A stretch of DNA of 64,000 nucleotides from Stropharia rugosoannulata (GCA_028532985.1 JANCIK010000007.1:1116001-1180000); one strand, 5' to 3'. Positions 44,545-56,520 are shown, counted from the stretch's first letter. Made by a program: numbers and translations. Notes: generated by a model not told the origin, from the sequence alone.

Positions 44545-47500
44545 ATGCGCGCCCTCTTCAGGCCCTTCGTGCTGCACGCAGCATACACCCCCATTGAGAC
44601 AATAGTCTTCTTCTGCATCGTCGGAACCCTCTGCTACTTCCATATTCTCTCAGCCATTAAGAACTCGTCATTCCTTGATCCCGCCCCAGCTGCACCTATC
44701 GTCGTCAAGCCTGCATGGGCCGTGTACCGCGCAGGCGAGTGGGTCGGCGTGCGCGAGTCGGTGTGGGCAGCCGCCGTCAAGGCCGCGGAGAGCGAAGATA
44801 CCGTGTTAGAGCTGCAGCAGGTCATCGTAAACCTCGATGCTGGCAAGTCCAAGTACCTCGACGTGCGCCACCCTCTTCATTTTCGTGTATTCGCGCATAC
44901 TGACCTTTGGTTCTGGCAGCTCTCGGACTACCAGCGCTTGTCTCTCACAGACGGACCCCTATCTTTGTCGGTACACAACCTTAGCGGACACCTCACAACA
45001 TCCTTCCGCTCGCCTGCTGGTCGCGATTACAGCGCCGTCTGCCATGTCGCTGGTGATAAATGCTTCGACGCGCAGCAAATAGGCACCAAGACGTTTGTCC
45101 AGACGCTCGCGTTCAAACCTGGTATGCGCGAGGAGTGGATGTCTGCGTTGGTCTACGAGCCATCGCACGCACACTATCTGCCCCACCATCCTGCAGAGGC
45201 TCCGCGGAGCTTCGTCGACGAGAACGGCGTCCGGTTTGAGATTGACCTCGCCAAAATGGTGGGCGAAACGACCCCCCTCGGCCAGATGAAGAATGGCCGA
45301 TGGGTCGCATACGCGGCCAGATCCCTGGTCCTCCGCTTCTGGGACCTGGCAAAGAAGGCAGACTCGCTGGATATTTTGCTCATCCTCGCAGGCTACATTC
45401 TGATGCATACCACTTTCTATCTGCTTCTTGTCCGCTCAAGGTCGCTGGGCTCGTCTTTTTGGCTGCCCCTTGCCATTCTATCGTCATCCGTACTTGCTCT
45501 TCTAATTTCCCTACCAATTGCCATGGCTCTCAGGATCCCCATTGACCCAGTAGCACTGACAGAGGCACTCCCTTTTCTCGTTTGCACGGTAGGCTTCGAC
45601 AAGCCTTTGCGCTTAGCCCGGGCTGTATTCCTCCACCCGCATCTCACCGTCCCGCCTTCCATGGCTCCCGGCGACAGTGCTTCCGGGTACCCTATCACCA
45701 CTTCTAATAACACCAGTAGCCTTGCTCCACCTGCCTCTGCTCCATCAGGCAATAGCCAGGCGCTGAAACCCGCGCCCAAGATCATTACCGAGTCGCTCAC
45801 CCTCGTATATGTGCCTATTATTCGCGACTACGTCCTCGAAATTGCGGTCCTTACCGTTGGCGCATACAGCAAGGTCGGTGGACTCAAAGAGGTCTGCGCG
45901 CTTGCTGCTTTGATACTTTCCGTCGACTGCCTCTTGATGTGTACCTACTTGGCCGCTATCTTTGGCGTCATGGTTGAGGTAAGCTTCATTCCTTTCATGC
46001 CATAATGTATTTCGCTTTCTTTGCCTTTTTGCCTGCATCTTCTTGCCCTGTCTGTCCCTTTTCATGATCTGCATCCCTTCGCTAGGGACCGGGTCATACG
46101 TCATTGCACGTGGGCATATTCCATGACGCTCGACGCGTTCTGTTCTTCCTGACGGTTAGCATCACATTGGCACACCAGTAGTGCTTGTTGCACGTGGCCT
46201 AGGGATATGTGATGCTCAAATGCCGGATCTTGTGGCCACTTGAATTAATTTGCTACCATCTCTTTTGTTCTGCGGATGTGCTGCGTTTGGGTTGCATTTT
46301 AGGTCTTTGCTGGAGTTGGCCCCCGGGGAGCGCTGAAGCACCGCTTCAGTGCTCCCTCCCCGGAAATTGCTGCGTCCGCTGCGGGTTTCCTCCACGCCAT
46401 TTTCTGACATTTCTTCTTGACACCTCTTATACAGCGGGCACGTCAGTGCCCGCGTTTCTATCTTTAGCTATACGTTTCAAGACCAGTATTGACATCCACT
46501 GCCCATAGGTTCGTCGTATAAAGACAGTGCGGGCGATGACTCGTAGTCGATCCAACTCAATCACATCGAGCACATCTTCTGTGCTAACTGCTAGACGCCA
46601 AAGTGCCATGTCCCGTCCCCAGGTCCCACCACCACCACCTACCCTCCGCCAGCGCTTGAGCCGTGTCCTACTGGGCGAGAAAGGCGACAGCCTGCCAGGA
46701 TATCTCGGCTACAACAACACCGGTGCGCGTGTGGGCAAGGCACACAAGATGAAGCTAGAGAAGGGCAAAGAAATCCAAAAGCGGGAAAATCCCGTCGCAA
46801 GGCTAAAGTTGCTCTTGGTATGTCCATTCATTGCATGGGAGCGGGGGAGTGACATGGCTCATCGATTGGCCTATCTATAGATCGCCTCGTTCCTGACCCT
46901 TCACATCCTCAACCTCATCACGCCCCTCACACCATCGCGGCACAGTAACTCGACGTCGCTTAACACGCAGGTCAACATCCGTAAGGTCGACATCACGGCT
47001 TCGGGCTTGCGTGCCGTCTTCAATGCCCTCGTAGACGCTTCGCCTGTCGACATACCCCGCTCAGCCAACGACAGCATCGATTCGTCGGACATTAGCCCGG
47101 AGATCTTCGTCAAGGTTCTCCCGCCTGTGTATGTGCGTGCGGTCCCATCCACTGCCATCATGTCCGCCACCTCTGCCCCCTTCACTCTCCCCGACTCGTC
47201 CGCGACCCTGCGTGCGTTCATCCCCAAGAGCGGATCGGAGCGCGTGGAGTCGTTCATGTCGGCATGGACCCGCCTCGTCGGTGACCCAATCCTGAGTAAA
47301 TGGATTACCATTCTCCTAGCGATCAGCATCACTCTCAACGGGTACCTTCTCAAGGGTATCGCGGCTGGTGTCGTTGGTGTCCGTCTCAGCCACTTCGGCG
47401 TGCGCGGCGGTGTGCGGTTTGAGGACGACCACCAGGAGACTGAGGAGACGCACGAAGCCCCCGCTGTCCAGATCGCACCCAAGGAGGTTGAGGCTGCCCC

Positions 47501-49353
47501 AGTTCCTGCGCCCCCTGCGCCCACTGTCCAGAGGGTCGAGCACCAGTCTGCACCCCGCGAAGTTGTCCCTGCCGTCCCGACTTTCACTCTCGAGGACGTG
47601 GACAAGAAACTGCAGATCGCCAAGGCCAACTCCCGCCGTCAGACTGTCACCGTCAACTCATACCGCGCGTCTCTCGCTGGTGGTGCGAACCGCGTCAGCG
47701 ATCTCACCCCGCCCTCGTCGTCGTCGGACACTTCGGATGAAGGGATTGTCCCAGTTGAGGGCGTGCGCGAGCTGGAGGAGATCATCGACATTTTTGAGAA
47801 TGGACCCAGGCCACTTAGCACTTCGCTTGCTTTGTTGAATGACGAGGAGGTTATCCTGCTATGCCAAAATGGAAAGATCGCGGCGTATGCTCTGGAGAAG
47901 GTGCTTGGTATGAACGAGCTTGAGCGGGCGGTGAAGATCCGCAGGGCATTGATTTGTGAGCTTTTCTATCCACATTGAGACGGCTGAAGCTGATATAATT
48001 TTCACAGCGCGAGCCTCGAAGACTCAGACACTCGAATCGTCAGATATCCCCCTCGTGAACTACGACTACTCCCGCGTGCTCGGTGCGTGCTGTGAGAACG
48101 TTGTTGGATACATCCCTCTCCCCCTTGGTATCGCTGGCCCGCTCAATATTGACGGAAACCTGTACCCCATCCCCATGGCTACTGCTGAAGGCACCCTCGT
48201 CGCGTCGACATCTCGTGGCTGCAAGGCGCTCAATGCCGGGGGAGGTGTCACCACTGTCCTCACCCAAGACGCCATGACCCGTGGACCTGCCATCGACTTC
48301 CCGACAATAACTATGGCCGCCCATGCCAAGGCATGGATCGACAGTGGCGACGGCTACACTGTGCTCAAGGCTGCATTCGAGAGTACTTCACGGTTCGCGC
48401 GCCTAAAGAGTCTGAAGACGGCGATGGCAGGGCGCACGCTGTTTGTGCGCTTCGCAACAGCGACGGGTGATGCTATGGGTATGAACATGATCTCGAAGGG
48501 CACGGAGAAGGCGCTGGAGGCGATGCAGAATGAGTACCCGGAGATGGTCGTCCTCGCGCTGTCGGGCAACTACTGCACGGACAAGAAGCCGGCGGCGATC
48601 AACTGGATAGAAGGCCGCGGCAAGAGCGTCGTCGCGGAGGCTGTCATCCCGGGCAAGATCGTGAAGAGCGTGCTGAAGACGACGGTGGCGAGCCTGGTGA
48701 ACTTGAACACGAAGAAGAATCTCGTGGGGAGCGCGATGGCGGGCTCTATTGGTGGCTTCAATGCGCATGCGGCGAACATCCTTACTGCGATCTTCCTTGC
48801 CACTGGACAGGACCCGGCCCAGAACGTCGAGAGCTCGATGTGCATGACCTTGATGGAAGCGTACGTTCATTTTTCTCCACATTTGCTCTGCATGGTTTAC
48901 TGATTTTTCGTATACAGTACGAACGACGGCGAAGACCTTCTCATGACTGTGTCTATGCCATGTATCGAGGTCGGCACCGTGGGTGGCGGCACTGTTCTTG
49001 CTCCTCAGCAGGGTGTTCTTGACATGCTCGGTATGCGTGGCGCGCACCCCACTCACCCGGGCACGAACGCACAGGCCCTCGCCCGTCTCATCGCCGCGGC
49101 CGTCATGGCTGGTGAGCTGTCGCTGCTCAGCGCACTTGCTGCTGGACACCTTATTCGCGCGCACATGGCACACAACCGTAGCGTGACAAACACGCCTGCG
49201 GCATCTGCGCCCCCGACACCAGGCGCGGAGATCGTTGGTGGGAAAGGACACGGTCAGCTCGCGCCCGCGCCCGAGGGCGAGCCGTCGACGTCACCGCTGC
49301 CCCTGCTGACGCCGTCGCCATCGACGAACAGTCTCCCGCCCTATTCACAATAA
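44545..49353 (+). CDS. HMG1: 3-hydroxy-3-methylglutaryl-CoA reductase (class I, membrane-bound)
   Basis: Five exons (44545-45978, 46509-46817, 46881-47955, 48008-48860, 48918-49353) encode 1368 residues. The enzyme reduces HMG-CoA to mevalonate with NADPH, the committed step to ergosterol and other isoprenoids, in the ER membrane. The N-terminal half has a signal-anchor helix ([17 protein letters not shown]), a lumenal loop, and a sterol-sensing-type helix group ([71 protein letters not shown]). A further helix follows ([21 protein letters not shown]), then a Pro/Ala linker. The catalytic domain shows [36 protein letters not shown] (Glu), [11 protein letters not shown] (Lys), [11 protein letters not shown] (Asp) and [12 protein letters not shown] (His). 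Intron 1 is 530 bp, far above the 42-83 bp usual here. A Ser/Pro-rich tail follows the catalytic His. Confidence 0.97.
46326..46356 (+). other. Strong hairpin inside HMG-CoA reductase intron 1
   Basis: The arms GGGAGCGCTGAAGC (46326-46339) and GCTTCAGTGCTCCC (46343-46356) pair over 14 positions, one of them G-U in RNA, around a 3-base loop. It lies in the long first intron and is GC-rich compared with its surroundings. No tRNA-like or clear snoRNA boxes define it. Confidence 0.6.
46434..46453 (+). other. Second hairpin inside HMG-CoA reductase intron 1
   Basis: A perfect 8-base stem GCGGGCAC/GTGCCCGC (46434-46441 with 46446-46453) closes a 4-base loop, 55 bases upstream of the intron's acceptor. 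Confidence 0.5.
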
Positions 49354-50948
49354 ACGGATTGGGCAGGGCTGCCGTCGGCCCTGCGTTTGCTGTGTTTGTT
49401 GTACCCCTCTCTCCCCATAGATTCCCAAATTCCCCTTGTTTATTGTGTTGGTCGTGGTAATTATGCGCCAGCACCCACTTGTCGCTCTCCGTTTTTCAAC
49501 CATTCCAGTCATCTGGACGTTGTGTATATCCTATCCACACTGCTAATCTACATACACATACCCCACCCCCCGCATTCACGCCTGGAGCAGGCAGATGCTT
49601 CAAATAGTCAGTCATCATAAGCATCTGGACCCCTCATAATCCCCGCATCCGCACCGACTCTATGCTTCATCTCGAATCGAACCCAGCAAAATCGGAACTA
49701 TTACGAAGTCGAACTTCACTGCTTGTTCACTTTTTTCAACTCCCGAATCCCCCGCGCCTTGGGGATATTTCGCAAGCCCATTCCACCGTTGCATCATGCT
49801 CTGTTATATATGACTTTATTCCTCTTGCCATGTTTTTCCTCCACACCTCACGATTTCATGGCGCTTTGCACGTATATACTACTTTACGTGGGTGATGATG
49901 ATACGGTACATATTTGGTGCTCGTGAGGGTTTTTTGAAGCCCTCTTTGTAAAATTATACAGATACATAGATTCAATGCCATCACAAAAATTGATGCTAAC
50001 TGGAGTATGTATGCCGTTGTCAATCGGTGGGATCTCTGTGCAGTGCTGGATTTGTGCGGAGGACGCATTTGAACTTGAAAGGACAGACTCGCAATTGCAG
50101 GTAACCGCCAGTACAAACTTACTTAATTAAGTATACGAGAAGTCGTTTAAGAACTGACGGCGTACGAAGCAAACCAATAGCCTTGTGGCCACCAATAGCC
50201 TTGTAACTCGCCTTGAGCTTGAGCCTCCTTGAATCCACCGGTGGTCTATGAAGGCTCTAAATTTTTGTTGCAATCAAAATCATACAATTGATTTTAAAGT
50301 TGAATCAGACAAGAAGGTTGCCTGTAAATACCACCTTTCAAAATTTGTATTACGCACTGCCGAGATGAACAAGCAACCTGCCCCATGGAATCTCCACAGA
50401 TTAACGCCTAGCCGAATAAGCAGTATAAGATATTACTTCTAACCGAATAAGTATGGGGTGCCACCACAGAATGAAAAACACTAGTTTCGTGCGGGTGAAC
50501 AAGATATTCAACGTGTTGGATTGAATTGAACCCTTACTGCCACAAAGTTATGCTGTTTGGAGAACGGTTGCAGAGTGGCAAGCTGTGATTTTTCCCCCCG
50601 TTTTTTAGAAAGAAGAGCGGTTTCAGAGAAAAGGCAAGAGGCGCGCAAGCGCCATGTTTCCAACATGTGTCAACCAAGTGTCAACGGGGCATGGAAAGAC
50701 ATAAGAATCAGAGCTAAGAGCATGTCAAAAGTTATAAATAGTCTTGATGTGATGCGCTCGAGGCTCCCAAGACGCGCCTGAACGTAGACGCGTCCTTACT
50801 ACATGCCCTGCGCAATCAATCGGAACCAACACTAGTCTAACTACTTCCTATGATTTCCAAGCTCCATGCTCCAGGGTTTTGGAACGACCCTGGCAGCATT
50901 ACATACTACACCATCTTCGCTTCCTTGCATATCGCCCTTTTGCGAGCG
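49354..50948. other. Intergenic, HMG-CoA reductase to hydrophobin
   Basis: 3' flank of HMG-CoA reductase and long 5' flank of the hydrophobin gene. The part at about 50730-50780 resembles the region upstream of the hydrophobin relic (GTCTTGATGTGATGCG, then CCAAGACGCGCCTGAAC). No gene was seen. Confidence 0.55.
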
Positions 50949-50955
50949 TATAAAA
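50949..50955 (+). promoter_or_regulatory. TATA box of the hydrophobin gene
   Basis: TATAAAA 95 bases before the ATG, followed by GGCACTCAAAT. A decayed copy of this block (TTAAAGGCGCTCAAAT) precedes the hydrophobin relic. Confidence 0.65.
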
Positions 50956-51043
50956 GGCACTCAAATTTCGAGGAGGGACAGCAGACAGTTCTACCTCTCC
51001 ACGTCTTTCAAAGTCTTTCCTTATACCTCCTACATACCCCGCA

Positions 51044-51553
51044 ATGTTCGCCAGCATCTTCGTCCTCGCCCTCCCCCTCCTTGCTGCTGCTACTGCCGTG
51101 CCCCGCGACGGGTCTAACGTGTGCAACACTGGATCTCTCCAGTGCTGTAACTCTGTTCAGGCCGTGAGTACCATGGCCTAATATTTATGTATATTTGACT
51201 TTTTCTAATATGTGACATGGAACAGGCCAACAGCGCTGCGGTCCAAAACGCGATTTCTGCTAACCATCTCGTTAATGTTGTTTTGGGGGCTGTTACTACC
51301 CCAGTCGGCGGTATGTCCAAAATTGTCACAACGTCCTGGCATTTACTTACCTTTATACTATCCTCAGTAACCTGCTCCCCTCTCAGTATTGTAGGCCTTA
51401 ACAGCGGCTCTTGCACCGCCCAGCCCGTGTGCTGCAGCAACAACTCTTTCGTAAGTCATTAGATTTCGGTCGATAGAGTATCTGTTGAAACGCCCTTTAC
51501 GATAGAATGGTGTCATCGCCATCGGCTGCACCCCCATTAACGTCGTCCTCTGA
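51044..51553 (+). CDS. Class I hydrophobin
   Basis: Four exons (51044-51163, 51226-51310, 51368-51450, 51506-51553) give 111 residues. A signal peptide (MFASIFVLALPLLAAATAVP) precedes the eight-cysteine pattern: C in NVCNTG, CC in LQCCN, C in VTCSPL, C in SGSC, CC in PVCCSN, C in AIGCTP. The spacings are of class I type, with the VTCSPLSIVGLNSGSC core. Hydrophobins are secreted and self-assemble at air-water interfaces to coat hyphae and fruit bodies. The third exon must start at 51368 (acceptor CCTCAG) to keep the fourth cysteine; the acceptor at 51412-51413 would lose it. Three introns at conserved places and a good TATA box make the gene complete. Confidence 0.95.
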
Positions 51554-52284
51554 GCAGGACCGCCTCTCTATGGAGCTTCATGCTGACCCAACATGGACTA
51601 TTCGTATACCTATATTTTACAGTGCTCTTGTTTTATCCTGGGACCTAATAAAACAAATGAGTTGATCGTGAGATACCGGCGATGTTTTATAACGCTTGTC
51701 GCAGTCATTGTGCATTGTGATAGTTCAATGAGAAGCACAACCTGCTCTTTGCGGCACATTGTCTACTATTTCGAGGCCCGTATTAATCATTACTAATGTG
51801 GCAAGTGTCTGAGATTCTAAAAACATGTATAAGATGTGAGGTGCCCGTTATGGACACAGGCGCCTAACTGGGCGCTTAACAGCCCCACCCCTAAATTCTC
51901 CAACAGGGCTTAAGGGATGGTTGCTACAGCCGAGTATCTTAGGTCAGATATACATATACTGTCCAAGAGAAGACGAGGTCCCGAGTGCCGTCGTTCAGCG
52001 TGAGGCGGCAGTAATTGTGAAAGTCGTGTCGTAAAAGAGATTTGGGAGTAAACGCGTGGAGCGTTCCGGAGCCTCAGTAGCACATACATGGATAAGTGAA
52101 GCAATGGTCTTGATGTCATATGCAACGAGAGGAAACTCCCACCATGAGGACTGGAAAATGGCTCACCATGTTACCTTTTTACAATCTCTCGAAGAGGTTG
52201 CCAGGAGTGACATTCAGAGAAGGGCAGAAAACTGGGTACAATGTACGAGTCAAACTCAAGTACTCACTGTCACAAGCCATAGTT

Positions 52285-52588
52285 TTAACGTGATACGTCC
52301 ACGGAAACTCCAAGACGCGCTTGAACACGCGTACCTCGCGTATTGCGCTCTGGACACATTTAAAGGCGCTCAAATTGGGAGGGAGTCTATCTCATTGATT
52401 CTCACATACGATACTATTGTAAAATAAGGACTCGGAGAGCCAATTAGCCGGCTCTTTGGTAGCATTCCTTGTGCTCTTGTGGCAGACGCTGATCTCCTAG
52501 GGATATCGGCAGTACGTCCAAGCTGAGACAATGGAACAGTGTCGTCACTGTCGGCTGCACGCCTAATCCCATCAACATAAACCTCTGA
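52285..52588 (+). pseudogene. Hydrophobin relic: promoter block and last exon
   Basis: The last exon survives near 52538-52588. Read in frame it gives VVTVGCTPNPININL and a stop, matching GVIAIGCTPINVVL of the intact gene and keeping its eighth cysteine. Upstream, 52285-52320 (GTGATACG, CTCCAAGACGCGCTTGAAC) and 52360-52377 (TTTAAAGGCGCTCAAAT) match the intact gene's upstream region at 50740-50790 and 50950-50965. Only about 160 bases separate the promoter block from the last exon, against about 550 in the intact gene, so the signal peptide and first cysteines are deleted. It is a dead tandem duplicate about 1 kb downstream of the intact gene. Confidence 0.72.
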
Positions 52589-52639
52589 ATGTGAAGTATC
52601 ATATTGAACATGGAATACGAATCATTATGGGGAATCTTT

Positions 52640-52737
52640 CCTTGTGAGCTTGTCTGTGCTTGTTTGCCCGAATCCGTGCACGATCTCTGTCACTCCCCCA
52701 TCATCCAAATATAGTAACTCTATACCTCGTTTAGGCA
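52640..52737 (-). repeat. Fragment of the dispersed repeat (copy C)
   Basis: About 100 bases match the terminal part of copies A and B (CATCATCCAAATAT..., ending TTTAGGCA at 52737), in the same orientation as copy A and more diverged. It ends before the TATA-like motif of the full copies, so only the terminus is present. Confidence 0.7.
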
Positions 52738-53036
52738 ACCTGACCTTGACGACGGACATCAAGTAAAGCAGTAAATTGAAATCCGCTATCACTTCATAGG
52801 AGCTCTCATAACTATGCACAATTTCTTATTTTATTTGTTCTCAAAGTATCAGACATATTCTTTACAAGGCAAGTAAAAGCGGTTGAACGATAAACGCTCA
52901 GAATAACGCTTCACAAAATAAGCCAAAGTTCGATTGACACCTCCGTCTGGTTCTACCAACCGGGATTAGTTGGGTGAAATTTACCAATTAAACAACCTCA
53001 TACCATGTAATCATGTCTTTTGCGCTAAGTTGAAGC

Positions 53037-53683
53037 CTACTCCCAAAGCTTCACAAGCTGGAAGTTGGTACCGAGGCCGCCCGTAATAACCTTGCAATCA
53101 AGTAGTATAAGTGAGAAAATAGCAACCAGTGCGATTAGTAGTAGTCATACCGGAACTGCAGCCTGGTTTTCCTCAATTAATTCAACCAACCAACGGTCCT
53201 CTAAAATCGGGCCTACACCAATACTACATGCGAAGAGGTGATCAATATTATATCAGTAGCGGCCCCACAGGCTGAAGCTTACATGACGGCTTCGTTGCCG
53301 ATAGGTGGCGGGTGAGGAGCTGAGCGCATAATGTGCCATACAAAGGGAGGAATAAGATTATCCACGTGCACGGAGCCACCTTCTGGACGTGCAGTAAGTC
53401 CCTGATCAATAAGGCGCATAGTATAGCGTCTATCGTCGCCCTCGATTTTTTGAATATGCCACTGAAGTAGCAAAAATCAGTCGTCTGCACGATTAGATAC
53501 AAGTACATGTAAATTGATACGAACCGCCTGAGGCGCATCCTCTTCGGGCAACACCACAACCTGAGGACCAGCGTGGCCTGCAAGTAGCTGGATGCCCACT
53601 GGTCTGCGCACAACTGGCTCACTCGGAGTAGTAAAAGCAAACCAGAAGATGTTGTAGTTGCCGGTTTCGATAGGTTGAGACAT
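53037..53683 (-). CDS. Beta-trefoil serine protease inhibitor-like protein (I66 type)
   Basis: Four exons (53683-53525, 53461-53283, 53223-53151, 53090-53037) give 154 residues, the length of the mushroom inhibitors cospin and cnispin (MEROPS I66). No signal peptide is present, as in that family. Repeated beta-trefoil-like units end in a W-x-I/V motif: QAWHIQKI, FVWHIM and DRWLVELI, each after a turn with Pro/Asp. Segments in order: GNYNIFWFAF, PQVVVLPEEDAPQ, RRYTMRLIDQGLTARPEGG, SVHVDNLIPPF, and a C-terminal NFQLVKLWE. If it is I66, it is a cytoplasmic defence protein against proteases of fungivores. The assignment rests on length, lack of signal peptide and the W-motif pattern; another beta-trefoil family (a lectin) is possible. 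Introns are 54-63 bp and frame-consistent. Confidence 0.6.
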
Positions 53684-55019
53684 GTTTATTTCTCTGCTCT
53701 TCACCTCTCAAGAACGGCTGGCTTTTATACCTTTCTAAAGACCCTTTGGTTGCGCATATTTACTTTCTTATGTGACCTCAGCAGACCTGCCTTTACGATA
53801 CCTATGTGCTAATTTTGGCCGCATCAAGCCTTCTGAGCAACACATGGGGCCTTCGGTGACTGCAGATCGGCTTCCAAGTTCGCCTCCTCTGCATCGCTTC
53901 AAGGACATTTTCATTTATGAGGACAACTCCTGGGAAGGCTCCATGTACCGCTCGCTACTCTTTTTGTAGAAAATGTCGGTGGCGAACAGATGTTTTGAAG
54001 TTTAAATAGCTTGAAATGTTCTAAAAATAGTTGAACGGTCTTTCTCTCCAAGTTTCCACTGCTTGCGTACACCGCACACATTTATTATAAAATTTCAGGA
54101 AAAACATGTCTATCTGACAAATAGTACCGTTGTAAGCCAAGAATAAGTACTATTGTTACAATTTAAGGCCATATCGGCAAGGTGCCATATAACCAAGTCG
54201 GTTATCCAAACTTCCGATGATTCTTGTTCGCCCCCAGGACCTGGATTAGAACCTTCCAATGTCGCAAGTGTACGTTTCATTGTCTGTTTTTGGCTATCAG
54301 AATTTAATCTACTTGGGATGACATGTTATTGTGCAACGTTGTTCAAGGGCCCATTGTGGTATGAATCCAATCAGAGGACGTATCTGAGCCATCATGAAAT
54401 CAGATATGCCCCACATATAGATTATAACAAGGTCGGCCTCGCTGCACTCTGACAATGCTCTTAAGAATAGAAGAGAATGTATAGATGAAATAAACCGGGG
54501 AAGAGATACAGGAAATACTAGCCAGGCTCATGCGCGCCGAGCCTCGCTCTGGGCCCTGAGTTTAAGAACAGGAGAGTGCCCGGATAGAAATAGCCTACAC
54601 ACCATTAATTATAAGTCAGCCACAGAGAACATGACAAACAAAAGAGAAAAAGTTGAAATGGAAAACAGGTGCAATAAAATATAGGTCATAGCTGTAGATG
54701 TTTGTAAGTCGATAGCATGGTTCAATTGTATAAGTTCAATATAAAAGAGACCTTTACCCGTGACTTGGCAGCCCGTTAGTAAAGCCATGGTGGTAAATTT
54801 TTGTGTGCGGAGCCGTTCTTTATTAGCCAATTGTACCGAAGTTGATTCTATTACAGAGCCAACTATCTGTTATACGCAGAATGCTATCTACGAGCTGTGT
54901 AGAGTTATCTAGACATCGTTATCAAACATAAGTTATTAAGTTGAGAAGGAAGACGTCAAATGGGTGTTCACATCAGTAATCGTTCTACAGTCCAAAATAA
55001 ACAGTTTCTTACCTGCGCT
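53684..55019. other. Intergenic, 1.3 kb
   Basis: 5' flank of the inhibitor gene, then AT-rich sequence with no supported frame. The plus frame at 53772-53969 and others are short and featureless. Confidence 0.5.
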
Positions 55020-55397
55020 CTATTCTTCCCCATTTTTTAGTCTTTCAATGCATACAACGCAGAGCTTCGTGTATTTTGTTCTTCCATTTTTTAGCTCGTC
55101 GTCGCACTTCCGCACGGCATGATTAAAGTTGCACATTGGGCACAACTTCAAATTGTACTGCCCGGTGGATATTTCCAGAGCTGTATTCCTATGAAGGATT
55201 GTATTGACGTCCCCCACAAAATCTAGTGCCGCTTGACGGTCGGCCTCACAGTAGGGGGATGGCGTAGCGGCAATTACTGCTTCTAACGTCTTTTGAAACT
55301 CCTGTATCGACGACCTCGTTGCCCATGCCTTATGGAGCCTTACACCGAGCGTTCCCGACGCCTCTAAACATGGGGTAGAGTTTTGGGGGGTGTTCAT
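55020..55397 (-). CDS. Small orphan protein with paired-cysteine motif
   Basis: A single-exon frame of 125 residues starting with ATG at 55397. I know no family. Residues 1-75 look helical (RSSIQEFQKTLEAVIAATPSP, EADRQAALDFVGDVNTIL). The C-terminal 40 residues hold CPMC, a lone Cys in RKCDDE and CVVC (positions about 86, 89, 97, 113, 116). That spacing could form a small zinc ribbon, with basic residues between. The Cys arrangement and ordinary composition favour a real gene, but nothing confirms expression. It could be a lineage-specific protein or a remnant of a larger, now eroded one. Confidence 0.45.
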   Translation of the reverse strand: MNTPQNSTPCLEASGTLGVRLHKAWATRSSIQEFQKTLEAVIAATPSPYCEADRQAALDFVGDVNTILHRNTALEISTGQYNLKLCPMCNFNHAVRKCDDELKNGRTKYTKLCVVCIERLKNGEE

Positions 55398-56520
55398 ATC
55401 GAAAGTGGGTGGGTGTTAATGATGAAGTCCCAGAAACATGTCGGTTTAAATACACCATAGAGTGTCGTGGCCACCACGTCCGGAAATCTCTGTTGGCCTT
55501 CTCTGTGGAGTATGTGAAGATTGAAGCGCAGCGCTCACATTCAGAAGAAGAAATGTATACTATAACCGTATTACTCCGTGATTTTATCAAGGGATATGTG
55601 ACGGTGCGTCGTTTGTTGTGATGATAGAGAGTGTGGCCACCCATGGCCACCTCGGCTCTATAAATAGGCAGACCATTCTACGACTGCCCAGTCTCCATGC
55701 TATGCTACGCTGACATTAATAGAAAATGTTCCGGAACGAGGCATGGTCAAGAATTAAAGCTTTGAGGCCTGTTGACATGTCGTGAAAAACTAAGCTTCTG
55801 CTATCGTGCGAATCCTTGAAACTAAAGCACTAAAGTTTTATCAGTGGGCTCCATTTGGAAATAATGACAAGGTAGAGCGGTTATTAAGTAGCTCTATACG
55901 CTTCCAATACAATAGTGCCATGCTCAGAATGCACATTGCAAATTCAATGGGTCGAAGGACTGATGGATAGCCTCATTGTAATGTTCAAAGAAGTTTCTCT
56001 GGTACTAACGCCTACGTAGTACAATCCCATGTTGCACCAATAATATTGAGACTACGTCATGACAACGTATGTCATGACAACGTATGCAGCCAATACATTG
56101 AATGCAAGTTTTGGCCAGGGTGGCTTGATTAGCGCGCGTACTTTATCGAGGCAGACATGCACTTATATGGATAACTAATTGCTATATTAGGCTAGACTGA
56201 TGTATAGCACCTTGCAACTCCAAGTCAAAAATGTAAGGTGAATGGTGACTAGGCGCGTCCAGCTACATCATCTCGCCACACAATAAATATCTCACTTTCC
56301 GGTTGACATAAATCACAATACATTCGTTCTAGGCCGATACCGGTTCAAGGAACTGAATCTCCATGGCGAACATTTGATTGAAGTTGTAAGTAGAATCCAA
56401 ACATGTAGACTCAAACTCGCTTATATGTTGCCCAACAACCAGCATCCCCACTTCACAATGCTTTAAATGTAAAACACCCAGGTAGTCGTACTCCAGACAC
56501 TTACCTTTTAAATCGCAATC
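55398..56520. other. Intergenic, 1.1 kb
   Basis: 5' flank of both divergent neighbours. A TATA-like CTATAAATAG occurs at about 55655-55665, with no gene assigned to it. A 15-base direct repeat, ATGACAACGTATG(T/C)(A/C), occurs near 56058-56088. Confidence 0.45.

Noticed and set aside
52056..52427. 123-codon plus frame before the hydrophobin relic
   Set aside because: Begins with GTG rather than ATG and overlaps the promoter blocks shared with the intact hydrophobin gene, so it is non-coding by homology.
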